NCBI GenBank assembly: GCA_021801225.1
Contig: JAJYYF010000014.1
Coordinates: 1 to 42,446, forward strand
Source: Microcaldota archaeon
GTDB lineage: Archaea; Micrarchaeota; Micrarchaeia; Micrarchaeales; CABMGC01
DNA length: 42,446 nucleotides
Reading direction: 5' to 3'
Shown here piece by piece: positions 33,432-41,729 of the stretch (its first letter is position 1; every line of letters starts with the position of its first letter). Both the position numbers and the translations under genes were made by a program. The notes beneath the pieces are model-generated. The model searched no databases. It saw only the letters and a list, made by a program, of their open reading frames with translations, and was not told where the DNA came from.

Positions 33432-34301
33432 ATGACCAATATAACTTTGACCTCTAATCATAGCTTTGATAGTGGTACTATAACCCCCAAAGGTAAACTT
33501 ATAAAAAGAAATACACATTTAGAAAAAAGAGATAGTGTAGCGAGTATACTTAAAAATCATAGATGTCATAGACGTCATAGCACTAACACTCAATTAGATT
33601 TAATTATGGATACTTATTCGTGTTCTGAAGAAAAAGCAAAAAGCCTTCTAAAGTCACATCCTCAATTTTTAACATATGGTCACAAAACTAAAATAGAATC
33701 GATCTCCGAACTTTATAAACTAGGAAAACAAGAAGTTATTGATATAATATTAAAGTTTCCACAATTTGCAGGATATGATCATAAAAAAGCAATAGAAAGT
33801 ATGGTGTCAAATTTCAATTGGAGCTCAGAACAAATTTCAAATGGAGTTAAGAGAAATCCTCAAATAACACGTAGAGACCATAAACGAATATTGGATAAGA
33901 TATGTTCTGTTTATTCTTGTACACCTGCTCAAGCTTCAGAAGCTATCTACATATTCCCACAATTTGCAGGATATGATCATGATAAGAAATTAAAACGTTT
34001 TACAAAATTAGCATCTTATGTTAAAATAAGCGAGGAAACCGTAAAAAAACTTTTAATAGAAAAGCCAGTATGTGCAAGTTACTCTACTAAACGATATATT
34101 GCATGTTTAGATATTTTTAGACATCTAAAACCAGAAGAACAAGTTCCTGAAACATTTATCAAATCTTTCATTGGACATATTTCAAAATCGCCATTTATAG
34201 ATGAGAAGCGTTTAACACATGCGTTAAGATCTGGTAATACTGAAAAACCTCCACTTGCAGTTGCACTTGGAAAAGCATTAGGTACTATAAAACGTAAATA
34301 A
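33432..34301 (+). CDS. mTERF-like 33-residue helical repeat protein
   Basis: A 289-residue protein made of tandem units. Conserved Pro residues are at 77, 110, 143, 176 and 212, the first four exactly 33 apart; His residues at 84, 117, 150 and 183 keep the same period. The unit contains PQFAGYDHKK followed by a helix and a short C/SxEx(A/V)... helix. This is the layout of mTERF-type alpha-solenoids, which bind nucleic acid in eukaryotic organelles; that relation is my inference. A 24-base tract starting CCACAATTTGCAGG is identical at 33759 and 33957, 198 bases (two repeats) apart, so repeats were recently copied. The N-terminal 50 residues are basic. It lies between SRP RNA and tRNA-Ser. Confidence 0.75.
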   Translation: MTNITLTSNHSFDSGTITPKGKLIKRNTHLEKRDSVASILKNHRCHRRHSTNTQLDLIMDTYSCSEEKAKSLLKSHPQFLTYGHKTKIESISELYKLGKQEVIDIILKFPQFAGYDHKKAIESMVSNFNWSSEQISNGVKRNPQITRRDHKRILDKICSVYSCTPAQASEAIYIFPQFAGYDHDKKLKRFTKLASYVKISEETVKKLLIEKPVCASYSTKRYIACLDIFRHLKPEEQVPETFIKSFIGHISKSPFIDEKRLTHALRSGNTEKPPLAVALGKALGTIKRK

Positions 34302-34337
34302 AGTTGCGAAGATTACTCTTTTTTAAAATGCAATATC

Positions 34338-34348
34338 CTTAAATATAG
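34338..34348 (+). promoter_or_regulatory. TATA box of tRNA-Ser
   Basis: CTTAAATATAG lies about 27 bases before the first tRNA base at 34370. Confidence 0.5.
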
Positions 34349-34369
34349 TTCTATACAAATACATACTGT

Positions 34370-34491
34370 GCCTGGGTCGCCTAGTGGTACAAATTTTTAT
34401 TGCAGAAAATACTTTTTGCACTAAATGGCGGCAGCCTGCTAAGCTGTTCGGCTAGTAATGGCCCCTGCGAGTTCGATTCTCGCCCCAGGCG
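34370..34491 (+). tRNA. tRNA-Ser (GCT) with insertion in the D-loop
   Basis: Class II tRNA. Acceptor GCCTGGG at 34370-34376 pairs with CCCAGGC at 34484-34490, with G73 at 34491. The D-stem is GCC at 34379-34381 with GGC at 34427-34429. The anticodon arm GCAGC-CTGCTAA-GCTGT gives GCT at 34438-34440. The variable arm is GGCT/GGCC, and the T-arm is GCGAG-TTCGATT-CTCGC. The D-loop spans 45 bases (34382-34426) instead of about 10, so about 34-36 bases are extra, with an internal hairpin at 34401-34420. This is probably an intron at a non-canonical site; I could not place a perfect bulge-helix-bulge. The 3' half lies in a 108-bp direct repeat. Confidence 0.93.
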
Positions 34492-34570
34492 TTTTATATA
34501 TTATCCCAAATGTTATCTCTGCAGATAACTTTTATTTCTTTATTCGATAATTCAGAAATTGTTTTTTCAA
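34463..34570 (+). repeat. Direct repeat copy A (left attachment site)
   Basis: 108 bases starting CCCTGCGAGTTCG, identical to 36740-36847. It covers the tRNA-Ser T-arm and acceptor 3' strand plus 79 bases that in copy B encode the C-terminus of KsgA. In this copy the ksgA tail is a dead fragment. Confidence 0.97.
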
Positions 34571-34684
34571 TTTCTAGTGTTTTGAATTCCGTTTTAATTA
34601 ATTTAAATAATTTGTGTTATACTTTAAATAAATTATATTTACCTAAACTACTTTATTAATTACTTATTTATTTAATTTGGTTTT

Positions 34685-35272
34685 ATGAAGCTTATATTTG
34701 TAAGGCATGGCGAAACTTTCGGCAATGCTGAAGGAGTTATACTTGGACAGCACGATGGACATTATGGTCAATTAAATGCAATTGGAATTAAACAAGCAAA
34801 GAATGTTGCAAATAAATTAAAGTCTGAAAATATAAACGCAATTTATTCTAGTGATTTAAGTAGAGCAAAAGATACTGTTTTTGAAATAGCGAAATACCAT
34901 AAAGGTATTAAAATTTCGTTATTAAAAGAGTTAAGAGAAAGATATTACGGTGCCGATGAAGGTAAAAAACTAACAAAAGAGGAACGTGAGGAACGTGCTA
35001 AAATTTTGTATAACTTAAATTTTAGACCCGGTGGTGGGGAAACCGTAGCTGAACTTTATAATAGGATATTTAGAATTTTAGATTCAATTTATAAAGAAAA
35101 TATTGATAATACTGTACTAATAGTTGGTCATGCAGGAATGGGTCGAATAATCACTGCGATTTCAGAAGAAATAAATCTTGATGAAATAGGTAGTAAAGTA
35201 TCAAAAGCTGAAAATACTGAAATACGTATTTTTGAAATAAAAAAATTACAGTATTTGGGCAATTCTAACTAA
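34685..35272 (+). CDS. Histidine phosphatase (phosphoglycerate mutase-like)
   Basis: A 195-residue enzyme of the histidine phosphatase superfamily. VRHGETFGN at residues 6-14 holds the phosphorylated His; SSDLSRAKDT near 55-64 and ELRERYYGADEG near 83-94 are the other active-site segments, and VGHAGMGR near 151-158 carries the second His. The substrate could be a sugar phosphate or another phosphomonoester; a phosphoglycerate mutase role is only one option. The frame is intact, unlike the aldolase beside it, with which it converges (three bases between stops). It is cargo of the tRNA-Ser cassette. Confidence 0.88.
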   Translation: MKLIFVRHGETFGNAEGVILGQHDGHYGQLNAIGIKQAKNVANKLKSENINAIYSSDLSRAKDTVFEIAKYHKGIKISLLKELRERYYGADEGKKLTKEEREERAKILYNLNFRPGGGETVAELYNRIFRILDSIYKENIDNTVLIVGHAGMGRIITAISEEINLDEIGSKVSKAENTEIRIFEIKKLQYLGNSN

Positions 35273-35275
35273 TTT

Positions 35276-36234
35276 TTATTTGCTCCTTAGAACTTCAAGT
35301 ATCGCAGGATTTAATTTATATAATTTAATTGATTTTTGTAATTCTACAAAATTTAATCCAGTAAATTGTTTTGGATTTAGTAATGCTCTCAGAGAAAAAG
35401 AAGCAGCATCTTCAACATATTCTAATAGGTCTACACATCGTTCAATTGTTTTTTCTCGTATGAGGACTCCGTGATGACCCCAAATCACTACTCTGTGATT
35501 ATTAATAGCTGCTAAACTTTCCTTTATTAGTGCTTTAGATCCTGACGGCTCATACTTTGTAAGTCCTATTAATTCAGGTATATTTGTAACAAGTCCCTCT
35601 TTCTGTGTGTAAAGGATTTTATTAAGTTCTTTATAAGAATTATTTATTTTTATATGGGAAGCCGTAGCTATTAATGATATTGGATGTGAATGAAATACTG
35701 CTGATGATGGTAATTTGTTACAAATATTTATGGAATTAGCTATCAAGTGTATTCCTACTTCTATAGATGGAATTATACCCCACTCCTTATTTCCAAACAT
35801 TATGTGAAAACCATCTAATTTGGGACTCATTTTAAGAATACATATTCTTTTATCCGGATTCCTTTCAATATCCCATAGTTTTGCGCCTGTTGCTGTAATA
35901 ATTATTAATCTTTCATCTAACTTTTCAACATATTTTTTAATAAATCTTTCTCTAGAGATTCGACATTATAATGAGTTCTTCCATCTCTTCGTAATTTTTT
36001 AAGACTCGGTAAAGAGTCAAAACTTATCTTATCTGTCTGATATTTAACTTTGCGTAATACTTGTTCAGATGCATCTGAACTTAAAAGAATACTTGCATTT
36101 CCAGAATTGGCAGGCAAATAACCTTTCATAGATAACTGTTTACCAAAAAAATTTAAATCATTTACGAACATATTTATCTCAGGATGTATATCCTTTAATT
36201 TAATCCCCATATTTATCAAACTATTTATGGACAT
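35276..36234 (-). pseudogene. Class II aldolase/adducin family gene with frameshift
   Basis: Two frames together make one class II aldolase domain. The first (36234-35917) has GYLPANSGNASILL with the SGN motif and ends prematurely. The second is open from about 35958 to 35276, carries LIIITATGAKLWDIERNPDK, then the metal-binding VFHSHP and WGHHGVLIREKTIERC. They join by a -1 shift in the run TTAAAAAAT at about 35928-35936, where one more A restores a continuous DLLKKYVEKLDERL. Known relatives are fuculose-phosphate aldolase and the MtnB dehydratase; the substrate is not decidable. The break may be a real mutation, a homopolymer base-call error or programmed slippage. An internal ATG at 35830 could start only the C-terminal part. 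Confidence 0.8.
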
Positions 36235-36297
36235 AAAAAATTAAAAACTTTTCCGTCTAATTATATTTGGGAGTTTTCTCTTCTCCTTTGTCATATT

Positions 36298-36531
36298 AAG
36301 ACGGATTACGACACGTTTTCTGAGCAATAGATACAACGAGTGTATCGATAGCCTGCCAGAAGACTATATATAGAAATATATAAGATAAAATATAACATAC
36401 CGGAGGTTTGGGTTGCTTCACGAGTAATAGTGCAGAAGTATGGGCATATGAAGAAATTTACGAAACATCTTGTTACGTTTGCAATAAGACAGATTGAAAA
36501 TTTTACTTATTTAAACTTAGTAGAATTTTAG
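36298..36531 (+). pseudogene. Broken plus-strand coding remnant in the cassette
   Basis: The 500 bases from 36240 to 36739 contain no intact gene. Three pieces in different frames read like protein: KTDYDTFSEQ from 36298, RYNECIDSLPEDYI from about 36330 and IPEVWVASRVIVQKYGHMKK from about 36397, the last ending at a TAG at 36529-36531. Single-base changes would join the first two. I suspect a decayed gene of a mobile element but cannot name the family. The rest, 36532-36739, is AT-rich and seems empty. Confidence 0.35.
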
Positions 36532-36739
36532 GTTATGGGGTGGGTAGGTGTAAATGCCATGTCTCTAAAATTATTTTTAAATAAATAAATATATACTCCT
36601 GTTCTTTTAAATTTAATTTTAGGCAACTTTAATTTTTTTCTGTTAATCTCTTATTAGAAATTAATAATTGCTTTAACAAAAATAAAATATAATTATTCTG
36701 TAGCTTGTGTAACTGCTTTATTATTTCTTGAAGTAATAA

Positions 36740-36847
36740 CCCTGCGAGTTCGATTCTCGCCCCAGGCGTTTTATATATTATCCCAAATGTTATCTCTGCA
36801 GATAACTTTTATTTCTTTATTCGATAATTCAGAAATTGTTTTTTCAA
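36740..36847 (+). repeat. Direct repeat copy B (right attachment site)
   Basis: 108 bases identical to 34463-34570. It contains the tRNA-Ser 3' half without its 5' half, so it is not a tRNA gene. The remainder (36771-36847) is the native 3' end of ksgA, read on the minus strand. Confidence 0.97.
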
Positions 36848-37583
36848 GTATTTTCTCATATTTTTTCTCAATATTTTTTAAAAGTTCTTTCACTTGCCTT
36901 TTTGTATACTTATTTTTTCCTGTTTTATCCTTTAAATTCCATAGTAAACTAAAAATAATATTTTTAAGCTTTTTATTCTTAAAAATAAAAAATTCTCTAA
37001 GCATTTGTTTTAAAAATTCGTTATCTTTAGTTGGAGTTATTTTTATCATATACGAAAGAACTCTTGGCATAGGGTCGAAAGCCTCTCTAGGAACTTTTTC
37101 TAAAACAGTAACATCAAAAAAACCTAGAAATAAAGAAGAAAGAACACTGAACTCACTATCATTTACTTTTGCCGTTATTATTTCCTTAAAATTACTCGGA
37201 ACTGTAATAATGCATAAATCAAAGTCATATCTTTTTTGATTTATTAATAATAAAAAAATTTGTTCCAATACTTGATATGGTGGATTAGAAAGTATTTTGT
37301 TAAATTTGGGAAGCTTACTATTAAGTATGTCCCCGCAATTAACCTGAACATTTTCATAATTGTACTTTTCTTTAAGTATTTTGCAAAATTCTAAATCTTT
37401 TTCATAAACAAAAAGTTTCTTTACCTTTTTATAAATTTCAGAGGTTAAGTTTCCAGAGCCTCCTCCAATTTCTAATACTTCATCATCTTTTTTTAAATCA
37501 GAGTACTCTACCAATTTTTTAATAAAATACTCATTAATCATGAAGTGTTGATCCTTTAGTTTATCTTTGGAATAATTATCCAT
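36771..37583 (-). CDS. ksgA: rRNA adenine dimethyltransferase KsgA/Dim1
   Basis: A 270-residue methyltransferase that dimethylates the two adjacent adenines in the last hairpin of 16S rRNA; that GGAA loop is intact in this window. The SAM-binding motif VLEIGGGSGNLT lies near residues 35-46, VYEKD near 58-62 is the acidic loop, and the catalytic SNPPYQVLEQI is near 99-109. REAFDPMPRVLSYMI near 163-177 is typical of the family. ATG at 37583 is chosen over GTG at 37598. The last 26 codons lie in direct repeat copy B, so the duplicated segment carries this gene's tail. Confidence 0.93.
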   Translation of the reverse strand: MDNYSKDKLKDQHFMINEYFIKKLVEYSDLKKDDEVLEIGGGSGNLTSEIYKKVKKLFVYEKDLEFCKILKEKYNYENVQVNCGDILNSKLPKFNKILSNPPYQVLEQIFLLLINQKRYDFDLCIITVPSNFKEIITAKVNDSEFSVLSSLFLGFFDVTVLEKVPREAFDPMPRVLSYMIKITPTKDNEFLKQMLREFFIFKNKKLKNIIFSLLWNLKDKTGKNKYTKRQVKELLKNIEKKYEKILEKTISELSNKEIKVICRDNIWDNI

Positions 37584-37646
37584 ATCGTAACCTTTCACAA
37601 CATTATTATATCTGAATTTTTAAATAACTAACTTGTTGTGTTATTA

Positions 37647-38357
37647 ATGAACAACGTACAAAGTTTATTGGTTGCTCATGCTCCTAGTTTTGTAAAACGT
37701 CGTCTTATATCTTCAAAAAGAGATAATCAAGAACTACATGAAAAACTATGTAACTCTAAAGATATATCTGTTTTGACTACCTTAGCAATGTATACACCTC
37801 ACAAATCAGTTCAAGAAGCTCTTTTCAACATTTCACGAGATAGACCTATCAGAGAAGATGGAGAAAGTATACTTCTTTCTTTAGCAAATAATAATGCTCT
37901 TAATTATACTACAAAATCAAAATTTAACAAATTTATAGATAATGAAGATGAAGGCAAAGTATTAAGATTATCAGCATTGGAATTTGTCTATGCACATGAA
38001 CTCATAAATAGAAATTTAGGAAATAACATTATAAGTAGGATGTTTTACATTTCAACGTTAACTGCCCTTAACAGAAATATTAGTCCAACAACGCATCAGA
38101 GGTTATTAAGCTATGTTAAAGATTTTCTTGAAGCTTTTCCTATTGAAACATGTCCAAAAATTATTAATGACAGAAATAATCTTCCCTATATATATTATCC
38201 ACCAGCCACAAAAAATATTTACAGGCTATTAAGGGCATTTAAGATGAATACCTCATTAAATCCTTATACTCTTGATATGTTTAAAGAATCAGAAAAATTC
38301 CTAACAAGTATATTAACTTTAAGATATATTATTAAAAATCCATCAATTATGGATTAA
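37647..38357 (+). CDS. Helical protein, unknown
   Basis: A 236-residue, mostly helical protein. Segments such as SVLTTLAMYTPHKSVQEALF and LLSLANNNALNYTTKSKFNK suggest short alpha-alpha repeats of about 35-45 residues, perhaps HEAT-like, but no period is as clear as in the repeat protein at 33432. No signal peptide or membrane helix is present. The start is the ATG at 37647 rather than the GTG at 37638. It is divergent from ksgA and followed by the MTA phosphorylase gene. No family was recognised. Confidence 0.55.
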   Translation: MNNVQSLLVAHAPSFVKRRLISSKRDNQELHEKLCNSKDISVLTTLAMYTPHKSVQEALFNISRDRPIREDGESILLSLANNNALNYTTKSKFNKFIDNEDEGKVLRLSALEFVYAHELINRNLGNNIISRMFYISTLTALNRNISPTTHQRLLSYVKDFLEAFPIETCPKIINDRNNLPYIYYPPATKNIYRLLRAFKMNTSLNPYTLDMFKESEKFLTSILTLRYIIKNPSIMD

Positions 38358-38418
38358 CAGTAACTTTAATTTTTTAGAACACTTTTTATAATCTAATACT
38401 CAAAAAGCTAATGATAAT

Positions 38419-39216
38419 ATGGAAAGAATAGGTATAATCGGAGGTTCTGGTTTTTATTCATTATTGGAGAGTCCTGAAGTTGTTGAAGTAGATACTAAAT
38501 TTGGAAAACCTAGTGATAAAATAGCATTAGGAAAAATAAATAACTGTGATGTAGCATTTTTACCAAGACATAACTCTAAACATAATATTCCTCCACAAAA
38601 AGTTCCTTATAAAGCAAACATCGCAGCTTTAGAATCACTAAATGTTAAAAGAATAATTGCAACAAATGCAGTGGGTTCTTTACGTCCTGATTATGCTCCC
38701 GGGGAGTTTGTGCTTTTTGACCAATTTGTAAATATGACAAACAATAGAGAAGATACATTTTTTGATGAAAACATAGTAGCACACGTTAGTATGGCTGATC
38801 CTTACTGTAGTGAATTAAGAGAGCTTGCAGGAAAAACATTAGAAAAGCTTTCAATACCTTATCACAAAACTGCTTCTGTTGTTGTAATAAATGGTCCAAG
38901 ATTTTCTTCAAAAGCAGAATCAAAATTTTTCTCTAAACAAGGTTTTGATGTAATAAACATGACTCAATATCCTGAAGTTGTTTTAGCAAAAGAAAAAGGC
39001 ATGTGTTATTTAGGGATTGGTATTGTTACTGATTATGATGCAGGTTTAGAAGGAAATCCAGAAATAAAACCAGTACGTAGCGATGAAATGCTTGCTGTTT
39101 TCGGTAAAAATATAGAAAAAGCAAAAGATGTAGTAAAGGAGTTATTTCCTAGTGTTTATGAAAAGCCAAAATGCAACTGTGTGGATTCATTAGACGGTTC
39201 AATAATTACAAAGTAG
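38419..39216 (+). CDS. mtnP: 5'-methylthioadenosine phosphorylase
   Basis: A 265-residue enzyme that splits methylthioadenosine, a by-product of polyamine synthesis, into adenine and methylthioribose phosphate. GIIGGSGFY at residues 5-13 and PRHN near 49-52 bind phosphate. NAVGSLRPDYAPGEFVLFDQ near 83-102 is conserved. INMTQYPEVVLAKE near 179-192 and TDYDAG near 205-210, with the Asp pair that prefers adenine, point to MTAP rather than inosine or guanosine phosphorylase. The Cys-x-Cys end (KCNCVDS) matches thermophilic archaeal MTAPs. ATGAT three bases before the ATG supports the start. Confidence 0.92.
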   Translation: MERIGIIGGSGFYSLLESPEVVEVDTKFGKPSDKIALGKINNCDVAFLPRHNSKHNIPPQKVPYKANIAALESLNVKRIIATNAVGSLRPDYAPGEFVLFDQFVNMTNNREDTFFDENIVAHVSMADPYCSELRELAGKTLEKLSIPYHKTASVVVINGPRFSSKAESKFFSKQGFDVINMTQYPEVVLAKEKGMCYLGIGIVTDYDAGLEGNPEIKPVRSDEMLAVFGKNIEKAKDVVKELFPSVYEKPKCNCVDSLDGSIITK

Positions 39217-39299
39217 TTTTATTTTTTATTTTCTATTTAATTAAGCAACCAAATCCTCTGAAAACAAATATATACTAATATACATAAAATAAAATAGAT

Positions 39300-40019
39300 T
39301 TGAGTGAGTCCGTGGAAGGAGCTGCAATACTTGCAAATAACATTAAGAAAACATATACTTCTAAAAAAATAGAGTATGTTGCCTTAAAAGGTGTTACATT
39401 AAATGTTAAACAAGGGGAGTTTGTAGCTATTCTTGGTGCGTCAGGTTGTGGAAAGACCACCCTTATGAATATCTTAGGCACTTTAGATAGACAAACTACA
39501 GGTGAGTTATTCATTGATGGAGTTGATACATCTACATTAGATGATAATGAGTTATGTACAATAAGAAATCAGAAAATAGGTTTCATATTTCAATCATATA
39601 ATCTTGTTAATTATTTATCTGCTTTAGATAATGTCCTAATACCTTTAATGATATGTAATGCAGACACTCCTGAAAAAATGAACGATGCAAAAAATCTTTT
39701 AACCAAGCTGGGGTTGGAAGGGAAGTTTCAGAAAAAACCTTTAGAGTTAAGCGGAGGAGAACAACAAAGAGTTGCAATAGCAAGGGCATTAATTAACTCA
39801 CCATCCATTATTCTTGCTGATGAACCTACTGGAAATCTTGATTCAAAAACTTCTGATACAGTTTTAGAAATATTAACAAATATGGCAAAGCAAAGTAAAA
39901 TAACCATAATTATGGTTACACACGATCCAGACATAGCAAAACTTGCAGATAGAGAGATACATATGAAAGACGGTTTGATAATAAAAGAGTCAAAATCAAG
40001 TATTAAAAAATCAAAATAA
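39300..40019 (+). CDS. ABC transporter ATP-binding protein (MacB/LolD-like)
   Basis: A 239-residue ATPase. Walker A is GASGCGKTT near residues 44-52, the signature is LSGGEQQRVAIARAL near 144-158 and Walker B is IILADEPTGNLDS near 166-178. This subgroup powers MacB/FtsX-type permeases rather than classical importers. TTG at 39300 is the likely start because a TATA box lies about 26 bases upstream (near 39270); GTG at 39312 is an alternative. It is followed by a surface protein and a matching permease, forming an operon. Confidence 0.93.
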   Translation: MSESVEGAAILANNIKKTYTSKKIEYVALKGVTLNVKQGEFVAILGASGCGKTTLMNILGTLDRQTTGELFIDGVDTSTLDDNELCTIRNQKIGFIFQSYNLVNYLSALDNVLIPLMICNADTPEKMNDAKNLLTKLGLEGKFQKKPLELSGGEQQRVAIARALINSPSIILADEPTGNLDSKTSDTVLEILTNMAKQSKITIIMVTHDPDIAKLADREIHMKDGLIIKESKSSIKKSK

Positions 40020-40043
40020 TAAATTATCTTTAAGGGTTATTCA

Positions 40044-41729
40044 ATGAATGTAAAAAATAGGAAATACGGAGCAATTTTATTGGCTATGAGTTTAATGTTC
40101 TTATTATTTGGAACAACATCAGCTGCAGGTACTTCATGTAATTTGATTCCAACAACTAATTACTTTAAAATAATAAGCACAACATGGGGTAACTCCACGC
40201 ACCCCATCTCAGCAGGACCTGGTCTAAATGATGTTCCGGTAACAGTAACCCTTGAAAACTTTGGAGGTTCATGTACATTTATTGACTTAAAGGGTTATGT
40301 AGAACTTTATGGCGGGATAACAAACTTTAATGGTTCTTCATACTCTACTTATTATGTTGATTCATTACCCCCATACTCGACATTTAATATGGTATTCAAT
40401 GTTAACATAGCAAAGAACTTATCAGTTGGTAAAAATACAACAATGTCATTTCCTTTCTATATCTCATGGAATTATACAAATGATACAATAAGATCAACAC
40501 AAGAGTACAACTTAACCGTTCCTTTATACGGAAGTCCAGATCTTTCATTTAGCATAAAAAATCAACCTTTAATCGCAGGAGAACTTAACAATGTAACGTT
40601 ACAAGTTCAAAACTCAGGTTCTGGGTATGCTTACTACTTAACACCTAAAATATCATTATCAAGCGGAGGTATTCTTTCACAACCAACTACAATAAACAGC
40701 ATAGCGCCTAACTCATATGAAAACACATCCTTTATGGCTTACTTGCCATCTAGTTCTTCTGGACAACCAATACCTTTAACCTTAAATTACAATTACATTT
40801 CTCCATATGGTTACAATACCTCAGTTACTGAAGTTGTGGATACATATGCAGTTCCAAACTACAATAATGGACTTTCACTTTCATTGCAAAATACAAGTAT
40901 TGAATCTGGAAATATTCAGAATACAAGTATAGTTGCTTACGACTCAACAAATTATCCTATACAAAACTTGACACTTACATTAACACCTTCGAGTACAATA
41001 AGTCTAATTAACTCAGATGGTATAATAAAATTCCCAGAAATAAAACCTCATTCTGAAGTTAAGGTTCCGATATCATTGTACTTAACACCATCTTCTGGAA
41101 GTGTTGGAAGTATATCTTCTGCAACTTCATATATATTAAATGGTCAACCTGAAACGTCTACATTGTTGCTAAACTTTCTTACTCCTAGCGATATAAATCT
41201 AATAAACTTAAACACTGTAATTCTTCCATCTAATCCAACAGCAGGTTCATTATTTACATTAACCTCAACATTAAACAATATGGGTTCGGGTACAGCGTCA
41301 TCTGTTTTCATAACACCTAAACCACCACAAGGCATATCAGTTGTTGGACAAGATACGACATCATTAGGTAGTATACCTGTTGCAACGCCTACTGCGTTTA
41401 CGGTAAGTTTTACAGCATCGCCATCAATCAAACCAGGAGTTTATAAAATACCTGTAGTCGTTTCTTACTCTAATAATTTAAATCAACAAATAAATCAAAC
41501 AATAGATTTCTCAGTTAATATTTCAAAGGGATTAAGCATAATAAGTGCTGCTTCTGGAAATCAGTCAGCGACTCAAAATGCAGCCTCATATCAACAATAC
41601 AGAAGATCAACTGGAGGAATCCCCGTATTTTTGATAGTAATAATCCTAATTATTATAGTTGTCATAGTTTATCTGTTTAGAAGAATGAGAAAGAAAAATA
41701 CAGCTAAAAAAGCAAAGGTTCATCAATGA
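40044..41729 (+). CDS. Secreted, membrane-anchored surface protein (COG1361/CARDB-like)
   Basis: A 561-residue protein with a signal peptide at residues 1-28 (SLMFLLFGTTSAAG end) and a C-terminal membrane helix near 525-547 (VFLIVIILIIIVVIVYLF) with a basic tail. The ectodomain has at least three beta-sandwich repeats of the S-layer/CARDB kind, seen as LENFGGSC near 72-79, LQVQNSGSGYAYY near 186-198 and LNNMGSGTASSVFI near 411-424. Many Asn-X-Ser/Thr sites suggest N-glycosylation. The gene lies between the ABC ATPase and permease and overlaps the latter by four bases (ATGA), so it is probably the accessory surface part of that system. Confidence 0.8.
   Translation: MNVKNRKYGAILLAMSLMFLLFGTTSAAGTSCNLIPTTNYFKIISTTWGNSTHPISAGPGLNDVPVTVTLENFGGSCTFIDLKGYVELYGGITNFNGSSYSTYYVDSLPPYSTFNMVFNVNIAKNLSVGKNTTMSFPFYISWNYTNDTIRSTQEYNLTVPLYGSPDLSFSIKNQPLIAGELNNVTLQVQNSGSGYAYYLTPKISLSSGGILSQPTTINSIAPNSYENTSFMAYLPSSSSGQPIPLTLNYNYISPYGYNTSVTEVVDTYAVPNYNNGLSLSLQNTSIESGNIQNTSIVAYDSTNYPIQNLTLTLTPSSTISLINSDGIIKFPEIKPHSEVKVPISLYLTPSSGSVGSISSATSYILNGQPETSTLLLNFLTPSDINLINLNTVILPSNPTAGSLFTLTSTLNNMGSGTASSVFITPKPPQGISVVGQDTTSLGSIPVATPTAFTVSFTASPSIKPGVYKIPVVVSYSNNLNQQINQTIDFSVNISKGLSIISAASGNQSATQNAASYQQYRRSTGGIPVFLIVIILIIIVVIVYLFRRMRKKNTAKKAKVHQ

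Larger units (their letters stand above)
34463..36847. mobile_element. 2.3-kb cassette integrated at the tRNA-Ser 3' end, decayed
   Basis: Two perfect 108-bp direct repeats, offset by 2277 bases, bound the segment. The left one completes a functional tRNA-Ser; the right one keeps ksgA intact. That is the pattern left by site-specific integration into a tRNA 3' end. Cargo is a histidine phosphatase, a frameshifted class II aldolase and a broken plus-strand frame. No integrase is inside. Similarity to the tRNA continues weakly upstream of the right copy (CTGCT near 36705 and AGTAAT at 36732-36737), as expected of a carried tRNA fragment. A simple tandem duplication followed by divergence is the alternative. 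Confidence 0.7.

Noticed and set aside
34685-36234. A methionine-salvage pathway linking the aldolase with MTAP
   Set aside because: The aldolase subtype is not decidable, its gene is frameshifted and no other salvage genes are present.
36740-36770. A second tRNA-Ser gene
   Set aside because: Only the T-arm and acceptor 3' strand are intact; the 5' half is missing or degenerate, so it is an attachment-site copy.
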